64,000 nucleotides of DNA from Gnetum montanum. Lineage: Eukaryota > Streptophyta > Gnetopsida > Gnetales > Gnetaceae. This document shows positions 45,500 through 57,762 of the stretch, one piece after another. Each line of letters begins with the position of its first letter. Positions within the stretch are counted from its first letter, which is position 1. The notes beneath the pieces are model-generated. The model made no database searches. It was not told the DNA's origin and saw nothing but the letters and a program-made list of their open reading frames with translations. Location of the stretch: NCBI GenBank assembly GCA_015680685.1, contig MNCI01003312.1, positions 107,160-171,159 on the forward strand, in the 5' to 3' direction. A program made the translations under genes and the position numbers.

Positions 45500-48400
45500 G
45501 GAGAGACCCCCGTGAAGGGGTAAAGGATGAGGGGTGCTACCCCCCCTCTACCCCCCGTCACAAGGCTAGAATTAAACCAGAGTGGCGGCCACGACACTTG
45601 AGCAGGAGGGCCTCCAGAAAAAAGTGGGGGAGGTTGACCTGGTGACCCAACTTGAGACAACGCAGAAAAGTGAAGTGTAGGCCCTGTAGCTTGGAACCGT
45701 TGCTAGATTGGATAAAAAATCTGTCCACCAGATCTGCTTCGTGGGCCCAGAGGCAGGGCAAAGAAGATCTGGGTACCTATCGGCTCCATGTTCGAGGAAT
45801 GGTCCCATTAAAGAACATTTCTGGATCTTGCAGGCCGTGGGTGGAAGGCAGGATGATCTCTCCAGTGATTTGGGCCCCCAGACAACTGGTGATTGAAGAT
45901 TCTGTGAGCAAGATTTCACGGCCTCAGAAAAAGGTGCAGTCATCGGCCCAGTTGGAGAAGAACGCATTGTCTGCCATATCAGGATCCCCAACCAGCCATT
46001 GCAGAGGGTCAGACCAGTCATATTAGGTCACCATCTACCAAAGTTCTTCGTCCTCCTGAAACGCGACGTAATCCGGTTCAAACGTGGGCGTGATTCCCAT
46101 TGTCGCCTTGATTTCTTTCCACGCATTGAGAGCCTGGGAGACCAGCCGCTATGGGGGGGCATCGTTTCTATAGGAAAACAGTGTTGTTTCGTGCTTTCCA
46201 CTCTACCCATAAAAGTAGCGTGGCCCAAGAATTGCCTGTGAGACTCATCAGGGGGCACTGCCGCCACGCACCACATGGCACGCATGCACTCACAGTCGAA
46301 CACGAAGTGTTGCATCGTCTCTACTACTATGCCGCATGATAGACAAGTGTCGTGTTGTAGAATCCCGCGCCATTGTAGGAGGGCACGCACGGGTAGCACG
46401 TCGCATCTGAGCAGCCAAAGAAATATTTTGATTTTTTCTAGCAGTCACCCCTGCCATATCTGCTGCTAGCTGTCGATTCAGGGATATTTGGCTATCAGTA
46501 GGGCGCATGGCTCAAGGCCCCACCATCCCCGAGCCTGCATCACACGTGCGTGCCAGAGCCTAGAATCTTGTGCCCTCGTTTCCCAATGCAGATATTTTAC
46601 ATTTATGATGCGGATCCACGGATTAGTTCTCTATGAGAGCGCGTAAATCGAAGCACCAACCATTGCTGTCCCAACATCAGTTTATCCTCAAAGGACATGA
46701 TGCCCAAACCACCCGCATTCCGAGGGTGCACCACTCGTTCCCAACGGACCAAGTGGAGTTTGCTCCCCCCATTGTCCCCCTCCCAGATGAAGCTACGGAT
46801 CAACATGTTAATTACATTGATGACAGCGTTAGGGGGGGTGGCAACAGTTACCATGAAACAAGCGATTACCATGAGGATTCCCGTTGCCACGAGCAAGCGT
46901 CCTTTGCGGCTTAGGAACCGATTCGCCTAGTGGCCCATTCTTCTCTCAAATTTTCCACCAGCGGGCCCCATGCTATGGTTCGCCCCCACCAGAAGAGGGG
47001 AATGCCCAGATAGGTGTCATTACTTGTCCCTGGCAAGATGTTCAAAATTTGTATCACCCAGTTTTTAACTTGTTCATCAACATTAATGAAATGGGCTGAA
47101 GATTTGGTCCTATTGATCTCCAGCCCCAACTTGGCAACCAGGCAGGATAGAGGAATGTTGATGCATCGTGCCTACGAGACTGCCACCCTACTGAGCAACA
47201 TCGTATCATCCGCATAATGTTTGGCTCGACATGCCACCTCGGCAATGTTCAAACCATCCACCCCAGATGTGCTGCAGTAGTGTTACATTAAGTCCATGGC
47301 GATGATGAAGAGGAGGGGTGAGAGTGGGTCCCCTTGCCTCAGCCTCTTACCTGGAGTTGAGAGGCCCCACAACCGCCCCCCCACGTCAAAGGAGAAATTG
47401 GCTGAGGACTGCATGTGAATGAATAGCCGGATGAACTATGGATCAAACCCCTTCAGGTGCATGATGAATTATAATGCCTCCCAGCTGAGTGTGTTGTATG
47501 CCTTAGTGATATCAAGCTTGAGGAAAAGCACAGGGAAGCTCGAATTTCAAAGCGAATGAAGCACCTCTTGCATGAGAAGGATCTGGTCCTGAATGGCCCA
47601 CCCCTGTATGAAACCTGCCTGGTTGATCCCCACAAGCCTGGGCATGAGCGGTACAAGCCTATGCACCAGAAGCTTGGAGAAGATCTTACGTTGCATACTC
47701 TGATAGGGCAAAAGTGTTCAAGGTGATGTGCGTCAGATTGCTTTGGAATGCACACAATGCGGGAACAGTTGATTTCCTTCCAAACCTGCCTCTTGGTTAG
47801 CATGAGATTGAATGCATCTAGCATATTGGGTCCCACAATATCTAGAAATGTCTTAAAAAATTCAAGGCTCCAACCGTCAGGACCAGGTGCTTTTCCTCCC
47901 GGCATGCTGTTGATCATAGCAGTGAGTTCCTGCCAGGAGAACGGGGCTAGCAATCGCACATTATCGTGCTCGCTTAGCACTCGTGGCACGTGGATCAAGA
48001 TGGGCCTAGTGGGGTGCTTGGCCCAAATCACACCCCAGTATTGCACCAGCTCGTGTGCAATTCACTACAGATCATCAATTGTCTCCCCGTCCTGATTGCG
48101 GAGGCAGCGTGGCTGGCTTCCCCCACGTGTCTTGGCCATGGCAAAGAAGAATCTGGTTTGCCTGTCCCCCTCCCTGATCCATCGGACCCGAGAACGTTGC
48201 CGCCAGTATGTCTCCTCTTCTAGGTAAAGGGATTAGAGCTGTTGCAATGTGTGCTGCTCCTTTGCATGCAGGTCCTCTCTTGCTTCCTGCTGGGCTTGGA
48301 TCTGACCGAGCTGATCTCAGAGTTTCCATAGGCCCATTCAAAAGGATAACTTATCATCCACAGCTAGGGCCCGGATGACCCACTTCAGACGAAGTAAGGC

Positions 48401-49183
48401 CTCCTTAAGGAAGTTCTGGGGGTCCCCTTGGCCAGGTTGGTAGTCTGCCTAGATGTCCTCTACCAATGGCCTTACCCATGGCTTAGCTAACTAGGTAGCT
48501 TCGAAACGGAATGATCGTGGGGCCTAGGGTTTATCTGGCCCGATAGAACAAATTAGCAAGCTGTGGTATGAGGTGACCCGCTCTTGTCCCGAAACACGGA
48601 TGGAGGAATGGAGGAGGAGGTCAATGCTGACACAAACCCAATCAATGCAGGTGAGGACGCGGTCCGGGCCTTTCCTCCGATTACTCCATGTGAAACGGCA
48701 GTTCTCATTAGGCAGGTCTACCAGGGAGAAGGTTGCCAAAAAAGTCTAGAATTCATGCACCTCCAGTGAAGGGGGGGCAGCCCCCCAGATTTCTCCCAAG
48801 GGTGGAGACGTTGGTTGAAATCCCCCACCATGATCCATGATTGATGGTCTGGAATCAATGCCGCCACTTAGGTTAACTCGTGTAACCGCTACTCCCAGAT
48901 TTGTGCCCCGTAGAAGTTAGTCAACCAGACCCCTTGTGAGGGGAGCTGGACAGTGATGGCCCACTGTGACGCATCCATGAGAATCATGGCGTAGTGGGCC
49001 AGAATGGTGAGTCCACCGGCTCGGCCCAAATAGGGGTGCACGTGGGTGGTCCACCCTTCCCAGTGGAGAAGGTGTAACTTCGTTACCTGCAGCTTGACAA
49101 TCTTCGTCACGAACAATTCTACATAGGGTATTTCTTTTATAGGGGGTACCATGTCCCCTACAATTCCAACTGAACAACTTCAT
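45500..49183 (-). pseudogene. LINE ORF2: endonuclease, reverse transcriptase, zinc-binding C-terminus
   Basis: Starts MKLFSWNCRGHGTPYKR at 49183, the usual start of the plant LINE endonuclease. FRFTWSNRRKGPDRVLTCID-like text (ENCRFTWSNRRKGPDRV, about 48700) is the endonuclease middle. RT: GGKAPGPDGWSLEFFK (about 47900), RQGDPLSPLLFIIAMDLM (about 47330-47290), HYADDTMLLSRV with YADD at 47206-47217, LGLEINRTKSS and DTYLGIPLFWWGRT. Zinc-binding region: WLLRCDVLPVRALLQWRGIL, then CLSCGIVVETMQHFVFDCE (about 46420-46290). The catalytic YADD is intact but there are many frame breaks. It would copy its RNA by target-primed reverse transcription. Confidence 0.88.
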
Positions 49184-49499
49184 GTGTGACTGGGGGTGCC
49201 CGAAGGGTCTATTGGAGCCCCAAGTCAATGTTATGTTGGGTCTGCTTACCTCTGGCCCGAGTCTTGTTTAGCCGGCCGGGTCGGCCTTCTTCACCTCGCA
49301 TCACTAGGCTGCATCCAGGTTCTTCGAGTGTGGTTTCTGTCTCCTGGTGCCTTCGGGTTTTGGAGCTCCCCTGCACCACATTCACCCATTCACCTAGGGG
49401 GGGGAGCTCGATCTCGGGTTTCCTTGGGGTGGCGGTCAATGGCGACGGGGGGGTTTGGGGATGGTCTGTGGTGGTGTTATGGGTTGTGGGTGGAGGTGG

Positions 49500-50505
49500 N
49501 CAGGGGGTGGCATCTTCTAGGGGGGTGTTGGGGGGGCAGTCTATCAGAGGTTAGGTGTATCTGGCCCTTGCGACCCATTGTGACCCATGCGCCTCCCTCG
49601 AACATTTGTCTGGCCTAGTCCCTTGGTCTTTGCAGCCTCGCTCCCTGCACCCGACAGGCCGCTTCTTGATGGTCGGGTTTCCTGCAGCGCGTGTAGCGGG
49701 TTTTCTTGCTCCCCTGGGTCCTAGCACTGCGTTTGGGTCCTGTCGCCGCTTCCAGGTTTTCGAATTCAACTTGGAGCTTTTCTTCCCCCCGGGGAGTTCC
49801 AAGACGACCTCCTGAATGAGGTCCTTCTTTGCCAGTCGGCGCCAGACACAGAAACAGGCCAAGCCCATGTGCTTCATTGACTGCATGACCCAGTCGAAGG
49901 TGATGGATCTCATGACTTTTTGCAGGAAAAATAGATTCCAAAGTTCCTAAGGGATCCCAGAAACCTGCACCCAATCCAGGGCTCTGGTAAACAGGTCGGC
50001 CTCACGATGGATCACGGGACACCATGGGGTCAAAGCCAAATCCCTCGCCCTGTAAAACCATGGGCCTCCCAGCAAAATCGAATCCCTGGCCTGATGAGAG
50101 GGAAAAATGAATAGAAGGAGGTCTGCGGACCTCAAGTTCCCCCACCTGCCACTACTCCTGGGCCCATCGCTGGATTAGCTCCAGCCGCGGACGAGTGCCC
50201 CTCGAAACGAAGCAGCTAATAAGGCTTCGCTGCATGGTTCTGACCCCCTCGAGTGGGGGTTGGGTAAGCTAGAGGCGCAGGGTGTCCTCAGCCCTGGAGT
50301 GGGCCTCGATGCTACCTCTAGGTACCGGCCCCCCGCCGTCGTCAGCCAAGGCACTTTCGCTGTGAGGAACCTGCCCCCCGCTAGCTAGCTAGTCTGGTTC
50401 CTGCACTTGCTCCTGTTGCTGAGCTTGTGGTTGTTTTGGTTCTTGCACCTGCTGCGACTCCTGTTGCTGTTGTTGCTACTCCATTTGCTGTTGTTGCTGC
50501 TCCAT
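49500..50505 (-). pseudogene. LINE ORF1: glutamine-rich N-terminus, DUF4283-type domain, zinc knuckle
   Basis: ATG at 50505 followed by a Gln-rich start (MEQQQQQME, QQQQQESQQVQEPKQPQ). Then HFSLSSGQ..., ILLGGPWFYRARDLALTPWC and PVIHREADLFTRALDWVQVS (50075-49955), which is the 'GGPWxxxxxLLxLxxW' region of DUF4283-type LINE ORF1 proteins. Near 49690: YTRCRKPDHQEAACRVQG, a zinc knuckle with the first cysteine doubtful. Stops at about 50477, 50390 and elsewhere. Expected role: RNA-binding partner of ORF2. Only 24 bases separate the ATG from the TSD, so the 5' UTR is very short or truncated. Confidence 0.75.
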
Positions 50506-50539
50506 TCAGGGTGTAACAATTTCCCACTCTCCTTGATTT

Positions 50540-52755
50540 ATTTTTAATATTATTTTAATTCCTTAGTTAATCTAACTACCTATTAGGTGTTAGAAATTTT
50601 GTTAAAAAATTGCTTATTGATGCTCCCATGACATAGAGCTTATATAGGGAAACTCATAGATTAGAAAATAAGAGAAATCAAATAATTTGGAAAGAAGTTA
50701 TGACTACTAGAAGCTTATGGGATTTGAAAATAGCAAAAAATCCTCTTTTTTTGGAAAAAAATATGAAAAAAGTGGCTAAGTGTCATGCATATATATAGTA
50801 TTTTTATATTGTGTTGATGGAATACATCAATGCATCTAAGTATATCAATGGGGGATGCATTGTTGTGGTCATTAGCAAAAATCTTCACTTGAAATACTAA
50901 GGGATTTTTAAGAACAATAAAGCAAATTGAGGGTCAAATTGAAGCAAAAAAAGATGTTCTAAAGATGCAAATAATAAACATGAGATTTCAAGTAAGCATG
51001 TTGATAGATAGAAGCCCATAATTAAGGTTGGGATGTCATGTTTCCAAGTTAGAAAAATAAGCAAAGTTAGATGATTCATATCATTAGGATTATAGCTAGG
51101 TGAATCTAGGCATGTGGTGATAGATTATAACTTGGATGTCCAAGAGATATGCAAGTAGATTCTTTCAAAAGTAGGTCCATGCCTTAAATGCCCTTGGATA
51201 ACTATGTTACAATGTGTTCTTAGGAACTTTAGAAATTTAAAGTTGATCCAAGTTAGAAACCATACCCACGCATCCATAAACATCAGGCCCTTGCACTACA
51301 CTAAATAAAACTCATTAGGTGGACCATGGTACGTAGAAGTGAGATGAATAATGGAAATGAGAAGGGATTATAAGAATAATAATGTGAGATACCTTACCAT
51401 ATTAATAATAGATTCTTGCTAATTAAGTGGTTAAAGTGATCTGTATACCTTACCATCCACGTTTTAAACCAAGTCCATCTTGGTACTAATGGCCTTGCAT
51501 TGTCTTACCTCTAAAATGACAACATTGAGATCATTACAATCATGAAAGAAAACCATCTCAATAAGAAAGAAATAAAGAAGCAATTATAGTTTCCAATATG
51601 GTGGAAGAAATTTGGGCCTTTGTTAGATAAGTGCCTCCAGACATGGATGACATGTCTTTCTATCCTCATAACCAATGCTTGTTTCCTAAGAGATATTAAA
51701 AGATGTGTGTTTTTGTTCTTAAAAGAATCGCTAAGGAAGCTTTCAAATCTACATTGAATTATAGCTCACAACTTGGTTCCATGAGGAACACAAATATGCA
51801 AAATAGAAAACCCTAGAAAAAGAATGAAACTTGTGGTAGGAATTGTTTTAAAAAGTGCTTATGAATTAATAAAAAAATTTGCTTAATCTAGCTAAGGTTC
51901 TGAGATCAATCCTCAACCTTGGAAATTTTACTATTATAAAGCTTAAAGACCATTTAACAATTAAGTATATTTATGGGCTCATTGCTTCAAGCTTCATTTT
52001 ATTGGTTTGTAAAATAATATTTTGATTTTTGCTATTTTGGTTCTACAACACATCCCTTTTGCCACACTGAATTCAAGATAATTAGGCTAAAAATCAAAAA
52101 TGATTATACCGTAATAAGGTTTTCGGAAAATAACTTGTAGGATTATAATCTAATTTAAACGATTGCCTCATCAAACAATGCATTCAAGCTTATGTATTAA
52201 GGTAATTTATGAAGCACCAAATCGATGAAAATATGTTTTAAATGTGGAGTTCATAGAAAAAAATTGGTTCTATGAAACAAGCTCAAATCTAGTTTTGCCA
52301 TGTTTGCTTACGAAATGTTAACATTTACATGGATGCTTAAATACAAAAGGCTTAGAGCTCTATTCTACAAAATTTTAAGTAAAAGAACATTGATCCACAT
52401 AATCATGAGTTACATTAGTAAAGCCTCACAGCATAAAAATTTGGCTCTACAAAGAGAAGTAAGAATTAGTTTTACAAAGGTGGCTCATGTCATTAGCTAC
52501 ATTAGATTCAAAGAGGAAAAACTTTGTGAAATCAAAATTTAGTTCTATTAGAAATCACAAAAATGGCTCTACAAACCATGTCAGCTTAGTGAATTGATAA
52601 GCTTGAAGAACCAAAAATAGGTTCTACAAATAAGCTTCAAATTAGTTTTGACATGTCAACTAGCTGCAGGCTTAAAATCAACTTTACATTATTGCAAACC
52701 TTATCAATGAAGATTTGAATAACCAAAATTTAGTTTTATAGGGGAATGCCAATTC
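50540..52755 (-). other. Remnant of a third related gypsy element (internal 3' part)
   Basis: 51150-51560 aligns with 18.77-19.15 kb and 54.6-54.97 kb of the two gag-only elements, including the conserved block (51150-51210). No gag, pol or LTR recognised inside. From 52255 the sequence becomes an array of TTGGTTCTACA-like words. The LINE is inserted at its left edge and the gag-only element at its right edge (52761). Confidence 0.55.
52255..52750 (+). repeat. Degenerate array of TTTGGTTCTACAAA-like words (left half)
   Basis: About ten occurrences of a core like AAAATTTGGYTCTACAAA at irregular 25-80 base spacing (for example near 52260, 52437, 52559, 52614, 52725). It continues at 58680-58943 on the other side of the inserted element. 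Confidence 0.55.
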
Positions 52756-52760
52756 AATTC

Positions 52761-53679
52761 TGATGAGTGGCGAGGTACCCCTACACTCAACCATATGAAT
52801 ACGAGCGTTTCATGCACGATCTAGCCAAACTCCGTAAACGGGCTAGTTGTGGTATCTAGACAGTTACTCGTAGATCGTAGTTCGCTACCTTCCCACCTGG
52901 ACTAGTATTAGCTTTGTCACATATGGTTTAGTCTAGAGTGAGGTCTATGATGTGTTCCTATACTAATGCTACTCCTAGGACTAATGGTAAATAATATTGA
53001 CTATACTAGGAGAGAGAGTGTGTGAGAGAGAATCTAAGCTAGCCTAAGTGCGATGAGCATTCGTTCCTTAATCATCCGTACACATCTTGGACCTCATGCA
53101 TGACTATTACTGGGATTACTAAGTGTAGATCCTAGGTACGCTATTGGGTTACCAAGTAGTCACACTTAAATGCTCGTGATCAAGTCGTACTCATTCTGCA
53201 TTTAATAGGAGTTTAGGGTAAAGAGATGTTAACTAGGAAAGCAATAAATAACAATAAAAATTAAATAATTAAACTAAGTGAATGCTGCAATGATGAAGTA
53301 ATCTCAATCTTTACTACCGATCATGTGCGTGTCCAAGTACGTCACACTCGAATAAGGATGCTGTACAATTACAATTACCACACTGTGGGCATGCACTGGG
53401 AGGAAAGGGTTGAGAGGAATCTAAACTTAAAAACTTACAATAAAATCTAAAGACTAATGCTAAAACCAAGTGTGCCACCTTTTATTTATAGGCTCACACG
53501 GGAACCGCGATATCGTGTACGCGATATCACATGTAGGCCACGATATCGCGTACGCAATATTAGGGGTTCGATAACAGGGGTCCGATATTGGGACCTAGCA
53601 TCTTGTATGAGGGCTCCGATAACAAGGCTCTGATAATTGGGCTTGATAGACCATGACTCATCCAGACCATTACTCATCA
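52761..53679 (-). repeat. 3' LTR of the younger gag-only element
   Basis: Minus strand begins TGATGAGTAATGGTCTGG at 53679. The U3 array at 53505-53560 has two palindromic units plus weaker TCCGATA words (53570-53650). TATA-like CTATAAATAAAAGG at about 53480-53495. Ends GCCACTCATCA. Confidence 0.92.
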
Positions 53680-53853
53680 TACCCCCATGACTGAATAACA
53701 ACTTATCCTCGAGTCAAAGAAAGTGAGGAACAAGTTCAATTGATTACACAGTGGATAGGTATGGGATTATTGACTGACTAGGAATTTATTCATGCCACAA
53801 TGGAGGATTAAATAAAATTTGGACACAGACACAAAAGACAAAACTTGTGGAAC

Positions 53854-54291
53854 TCATGGGGTTCCCGGTAGTGGTGGCTCCTCCATGGGTGCCTTTCCTT
53901 TGTTTTGCGCTCCAGGCTTCTAAGATTGATACTGTTGAAGAAGTGCCTACAGTTTCTCCTCTTCTATCCATAGATTATGAGCTTTCCATGCTGATGTTCC
54001 AATGTTTGATCTAGTTGGCACTTTCCATGGACACGGTAGCTATGGGAACACTTGATTGGCCTTGACATGTCATGTCGCAAACAGTCATCATTCCTCTTCA
54101 TAAGCTTGGGCCCTGACTTCTCCAATTTTTTCTTGGATAAATTATGCAGTAATAGGAGTTCCATGATGGATGTTGAGTGATTGTGCCTCCTGCTCTGCAT
54201 GTTCTACATGAAGTCCTTGACATCTGCCTTCCCTTGGTCGTTCAGTTGCACCTTGAGAAGGTCCTCCTTGTTGTCTTCTTTTAGGGGTCAT
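53854..54291 (-). pseudogene. Shortened aORF of the gag-only element
   Basis: 146 codons in one frame: starts MTPKRRQQGGPSQG at 54291; ends PMEEPPLPGTP and TGA at 53854. CPWKVPTRSNIGTSAWKAHN and LWIEEEKL match CPWDIPILAHICNFAWIVND and WSKEEKMKALL of the aORF at 4468-7337. The 'plant transposon' domain and most of the coiled coil are missing. Seven in-frame stops, several of them TAG where the alignment suggests glutamine. Confidence 0.6.
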
Positions 54292-54599
54292 CTATAATCA
54301 CACAAAGATCAATTGTTAGTAAGGTTATTGAAAAAAGTTCAATGATTTCATACCTTACTCATTGTCTTTAATAAATTTTGATTTCTTTGCTTAGTGTGAT
54401 TTTAGAGTTAGCAATTTTTTCAAGGAAGTTGCCCTAAAAGTTTAATGTTGGACCTGGTTTGTTTAGGTGACACATAAAAGGACATGGTTTTGAGGAATGT
54501 TTGATAAAATGATAATAAAGGAAAGAATTGATTTGGCAATGAAGTACTCAGAGGGTATAAGATGATGTGGTGGTATGCAACAAGTACAAATTGCGAAAG

Positions 54600-54660
54600 T
54601 CACACAAGTGGATCCTCCCCAAAGCAGGTTCCAACCTATAATGCCCTTGCGTAACCACAC
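54600..54660 (-). other. Conserved block of the gypsy family (copy 4)
   Basis: Minus strand GGTTACGCAAGGGCATTATA, then GGTTGGAACCTGCTTTGGGG and AGGATCCACTTGTGTG. It lies within a 161-codon open frame (54948-54463) that translates here as LLWGGSTCVTF. Best preserved of the four copies. Confidence 0.65.
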
Positions 54661-55649
54661 CTTACAATGTCCGTAGGTACTAGAAGGGTTAAATGTAATC
54701 ATACCAATTTCACAAAACACACATATGTAAGTATCACCAGAATGAGGTAACAATTGTATGCTACATAAGACATGAGTTACAATTACATGAACAACGAGAT
54801 GAGACAAACTACAGAAGGGGTTATAGAGATTGGGACATGAGGTAACTAACCTAGGGCATAGTGAATCCTGTGTGTAAAGCATGATTAATGTGTCATTAAC
54901 CCATCGTTCCAAGATCAGGACCAAGTCTATTCCTCTGATCAGTGACATCGCATTGTTTCATCCCATGATAAGAAACTATGAGAGTACCAGAACAACAAGG
55001 CATATGATCACTTGGCATTTTGTTCAAGGGAGAAGTGATTTTTTCTTTGTGGCACTTTATTTTTTTTTCTTTTTTTTTCGATTGCTAAATCCAGAGAAGC
55101 TACCAACCTTCAGGCATGGGTGCATGTCTTTCCAGTGGGACCCCCTAGAACAGCATTGGAGTTTTAAGTGCCTTTTGATTACTCTTACTCCCATTTTGCA
55201 TTAGATCTACAAGGATCTTAGTACAACTATGTTGTGTGATAACTCTCATAGATGTCACCAATGAGAATCCACAAGTCCCCTTGATGTCACATCCTAATCA
55301 TTTCCTCTTGGTCCATCCTTCTTTATTCTAGGTACAATGAACACAAAATTAATTTTAAGTTTCAAGAATGTCAAGAATATCACTGTATCCTCGAATAGAG
55401 GCTGTTATTTGTAGAATGGATGAGTGGGTGTAATGGGCTCACTGTCCAAATAATTGATCGTTCGAGACTCGATAACATAGAACACACCTCAACCAACGAG
55501 CCACATGAGTGTTTTATTCATAGATGAGATTACTTATAAAAGATAAAAAGATAAAATAAGAAATTGATAAATGAAAAACTGGAAAACAAAAAATTGTAAA
55601 ATTGAAGAAAAATGAAAAAATAGTTATTAATCCTACTTGTCATTAAAAT

Positions 55650-57620
55650 GGGGGATATCCCCCATAACTAAATAGTTGAGCATGGCGAGGATTAATAATT
55701 GAAAGATGAGGATCCTTGCATGTTGGAAGTATCGAGACTTGGTCATACTTACCCCATTGGGGTTCACACACTTGATTATAGTAAGTGTAGTGGGGCAATT
55801 TATAAGATGTGGTTCCTGGGTAACAAGTTGACCCACTATGATACTTGAGACCGTAAGATGGTATGCAAGGATTAGGATGTCACTCTCCATGGCTGTATTC
55901 ATTGGGCCATATGGTTGTTGGAGTGTTAATTGGTGGCCCTGATGAGGTGACATGAGGCATTTTGTTCGAAGAGAAGGATGCATCATAATGTTGGACTTGT
56001 GCCAAGTTGGAGAATGCAGTGGCCTTGGAACTGTGTTGTCCCTTCCTACGATCATGTCTAAAGAAGGGACGCTTTCGATGTTGAGGAGGCCTCTCACTGC
56101 TATTGGCAATAGTAGCACAAGTAACGTTTGTGGGTTGTTGCTGTGGTGCAGACACTTAAGGTACAATTGGTGGCAATGTAGAAGGAGAGAAAGGATGAGA
56201 ATGTTGAAATTTAGGAGAAGTGTAAGGTACACAAGGTGGTGGTTGTGTTGAATACATGGGCTGATAATATTGAGGAGAATGATAATGCGACGAGATAGAG
56301 TATGTTGACCTAGTTGGGAAAATAGGATGTTGGACTAGATAGGCATTTGGATTCGGATGATACGAAGGGTGTCTCCAGTTGAGGGATGGCTTCCCCCACG
56401 ATTGGGATTGTTGCCACTGTGATCGAACACAATATCTTTGTATGAACTCTAGGCGTAACGTGCTTCTCCAATGCTCATATAAATGTAACAAGATTGGGCA
56501 TTGGCCCTTGGGGTGATCATACAGGAAAATGTTGCATTCATATGTATGATTAGCAGTTGAGCTCTTATCTTCTTCATCCCTTCTTTCCGATTATCTAGTG
56601 ATACTTTTTCCTACTTCTCAGGTTGTCAAAACTCTATCTCTAATAATATCAATATATTCTCCACACTTTTTAGGCGTCCATTCCAACATCTTATTGATCT
56701 TTGCCTCAACTTCCGCTAATGATTATTGTACTAGCAAAGATGGTTCTTCCTCATTGAGATAGGTTGATTTCTTCTTTTTATGATCATGGACCTCTGTTAA
56801 GTTGAGATTTTGGTCTTGTTAATGTTTTTCAACACTCTCCCATCTAGCCATTTCTCCTTCTTCTTTTGCTACCTGCTTAATAAGCTCTTGGAATTGATGG
56901 GTTCGTAGTTCGTATAGTTGACCTTAGGCATACATCCCTAGGGTCTCTCTTGTTTCATCATGAAGCCCATCAATGATATGATACATTAGCCTTTCCTCAG
57001 AGAACTCATGGCCTGGATAGTTGTTTAACAATGCATAATATCTTTCTAAGGCCATGTCCAAGGGTTCATGTTGTGCTTGTTTCCACTCTTGGATTTGTTT
57101 CCTCAAGGTTGACACTCTTGCATAGGTTTTCGTTAAAAAGTTCTACCACTGTTGGCCAACATTGTATTGAATTTGGTTTTAACGATTTATACGATACTTT
57201 TGCTTGGCCAATGAGTGTCATAGGAAAGAGCTTGAGTTTTTGCCAACCATTATCAATATTGTTCCATGCATAGGCATTGTAGAAGGCTTGTAAATGTTGT
57301 TGCGGATCTAAGTCATAGCCTCCTAAAAAATAAGGAAAGTTGTTTAAATCGATCCTGGGTAGGTGGCTCTCTTTACGATGCCTACGGGAGATTCGAACAT
57401 CCTCTTGTATTTACGTTAGGCTTGTAGTGGCCAGTAGGGGTTCATCGTCATTGAGTAAGTTATGCTTTTGTGCGTTGGAATGATGTTGCCTTTGTTTATG
57501 TTTATAAGAAACCCCCACCTCGGATTGTGCACTCCAATCTTCATTGTCATATAATTTGTTGGTTCTCCAATGAATTGCAGCATTAGATGTGGCATTATTG
57601 TAGTCTTGTAGGAGAGGCAT
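55650..57620 (-). pseudogene. gag of the younger gag-only element
   Basis: Around 57620-57411: DEDWSAQSEVGVSYKH-like (NEDWSAQSEVGVSYKHK) and DDEPLLATTSLT, as in the other copy. Core: LGGYDLDPQQHLQAFYNAY (about 57320), then STLRKQIQEWKQAQHEPLDM and YHIIDGLHDETRETLGMYA (57115-56924). Knuckle-like CNIFLYDHPKGQCPILLHLY near 56500, with the second Cys replaced by Phe. A Pro/Tyr/Gln/Ser-rich tail follows (56440-56160), then RPPQHRKRPFFRHDRRKGQ (about 56090). Stops and one or more shifts interrupt it. Role by homology: capsid and RNA packaging. Confidence 0.82.
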
Positions 57621-57742
57621 GGTTGTGCAATTGTGTGTGAATTTATATGTGACTTTTTATAATTATTTCTTCCTAAAAGATATATCATTGATTCCTGTAC
57701 AACGACCTTGTATGATATAACTAACCTAGATAACTAGCACCG

Positions 57743-57761
57743 TTCCCCGACAACGGTGCCA
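57743..57761 (-). promoter_or_regulatory. Primer binding site, tRNA-Asp
   Basis: Minus strand TGGCACCGTTGTCGGGGAA, one base inside the 5' LTR. It differs from the complement of plant tRNA-Asp (TGGCGCCGTTGCCGGGG) at two positions, both C/T or G/A changes. Confidence 0.9.
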
Positions 57762-57762
57762 A

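Larger units (their letters stand above)
44328..50529 (-). mobile_element. Nearly full-length GC-rich LINE, TSD TCCTTGATTT
   Basis: Bounded by TCCTTGATTT at 44318-44327 and 50530-50539. The 3' end on the minus strand is ...CCCGACTACTTTCTC followed by a short A run (T run 44325-44333). Minus-strand order: ORF1 with DUF4283-type domain and zinc knuckle, ORF2 with endonuclease, RT and zinc-binding C-terminus, then a proline-rich and charged segment and a G/C-rich 3' region. The element is much richer in G and C than its AT-rich surroundings, with sharp edges at the TSDs. Reading frames carry several stops and shifts, so it is not active. Confidence 0.88.
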
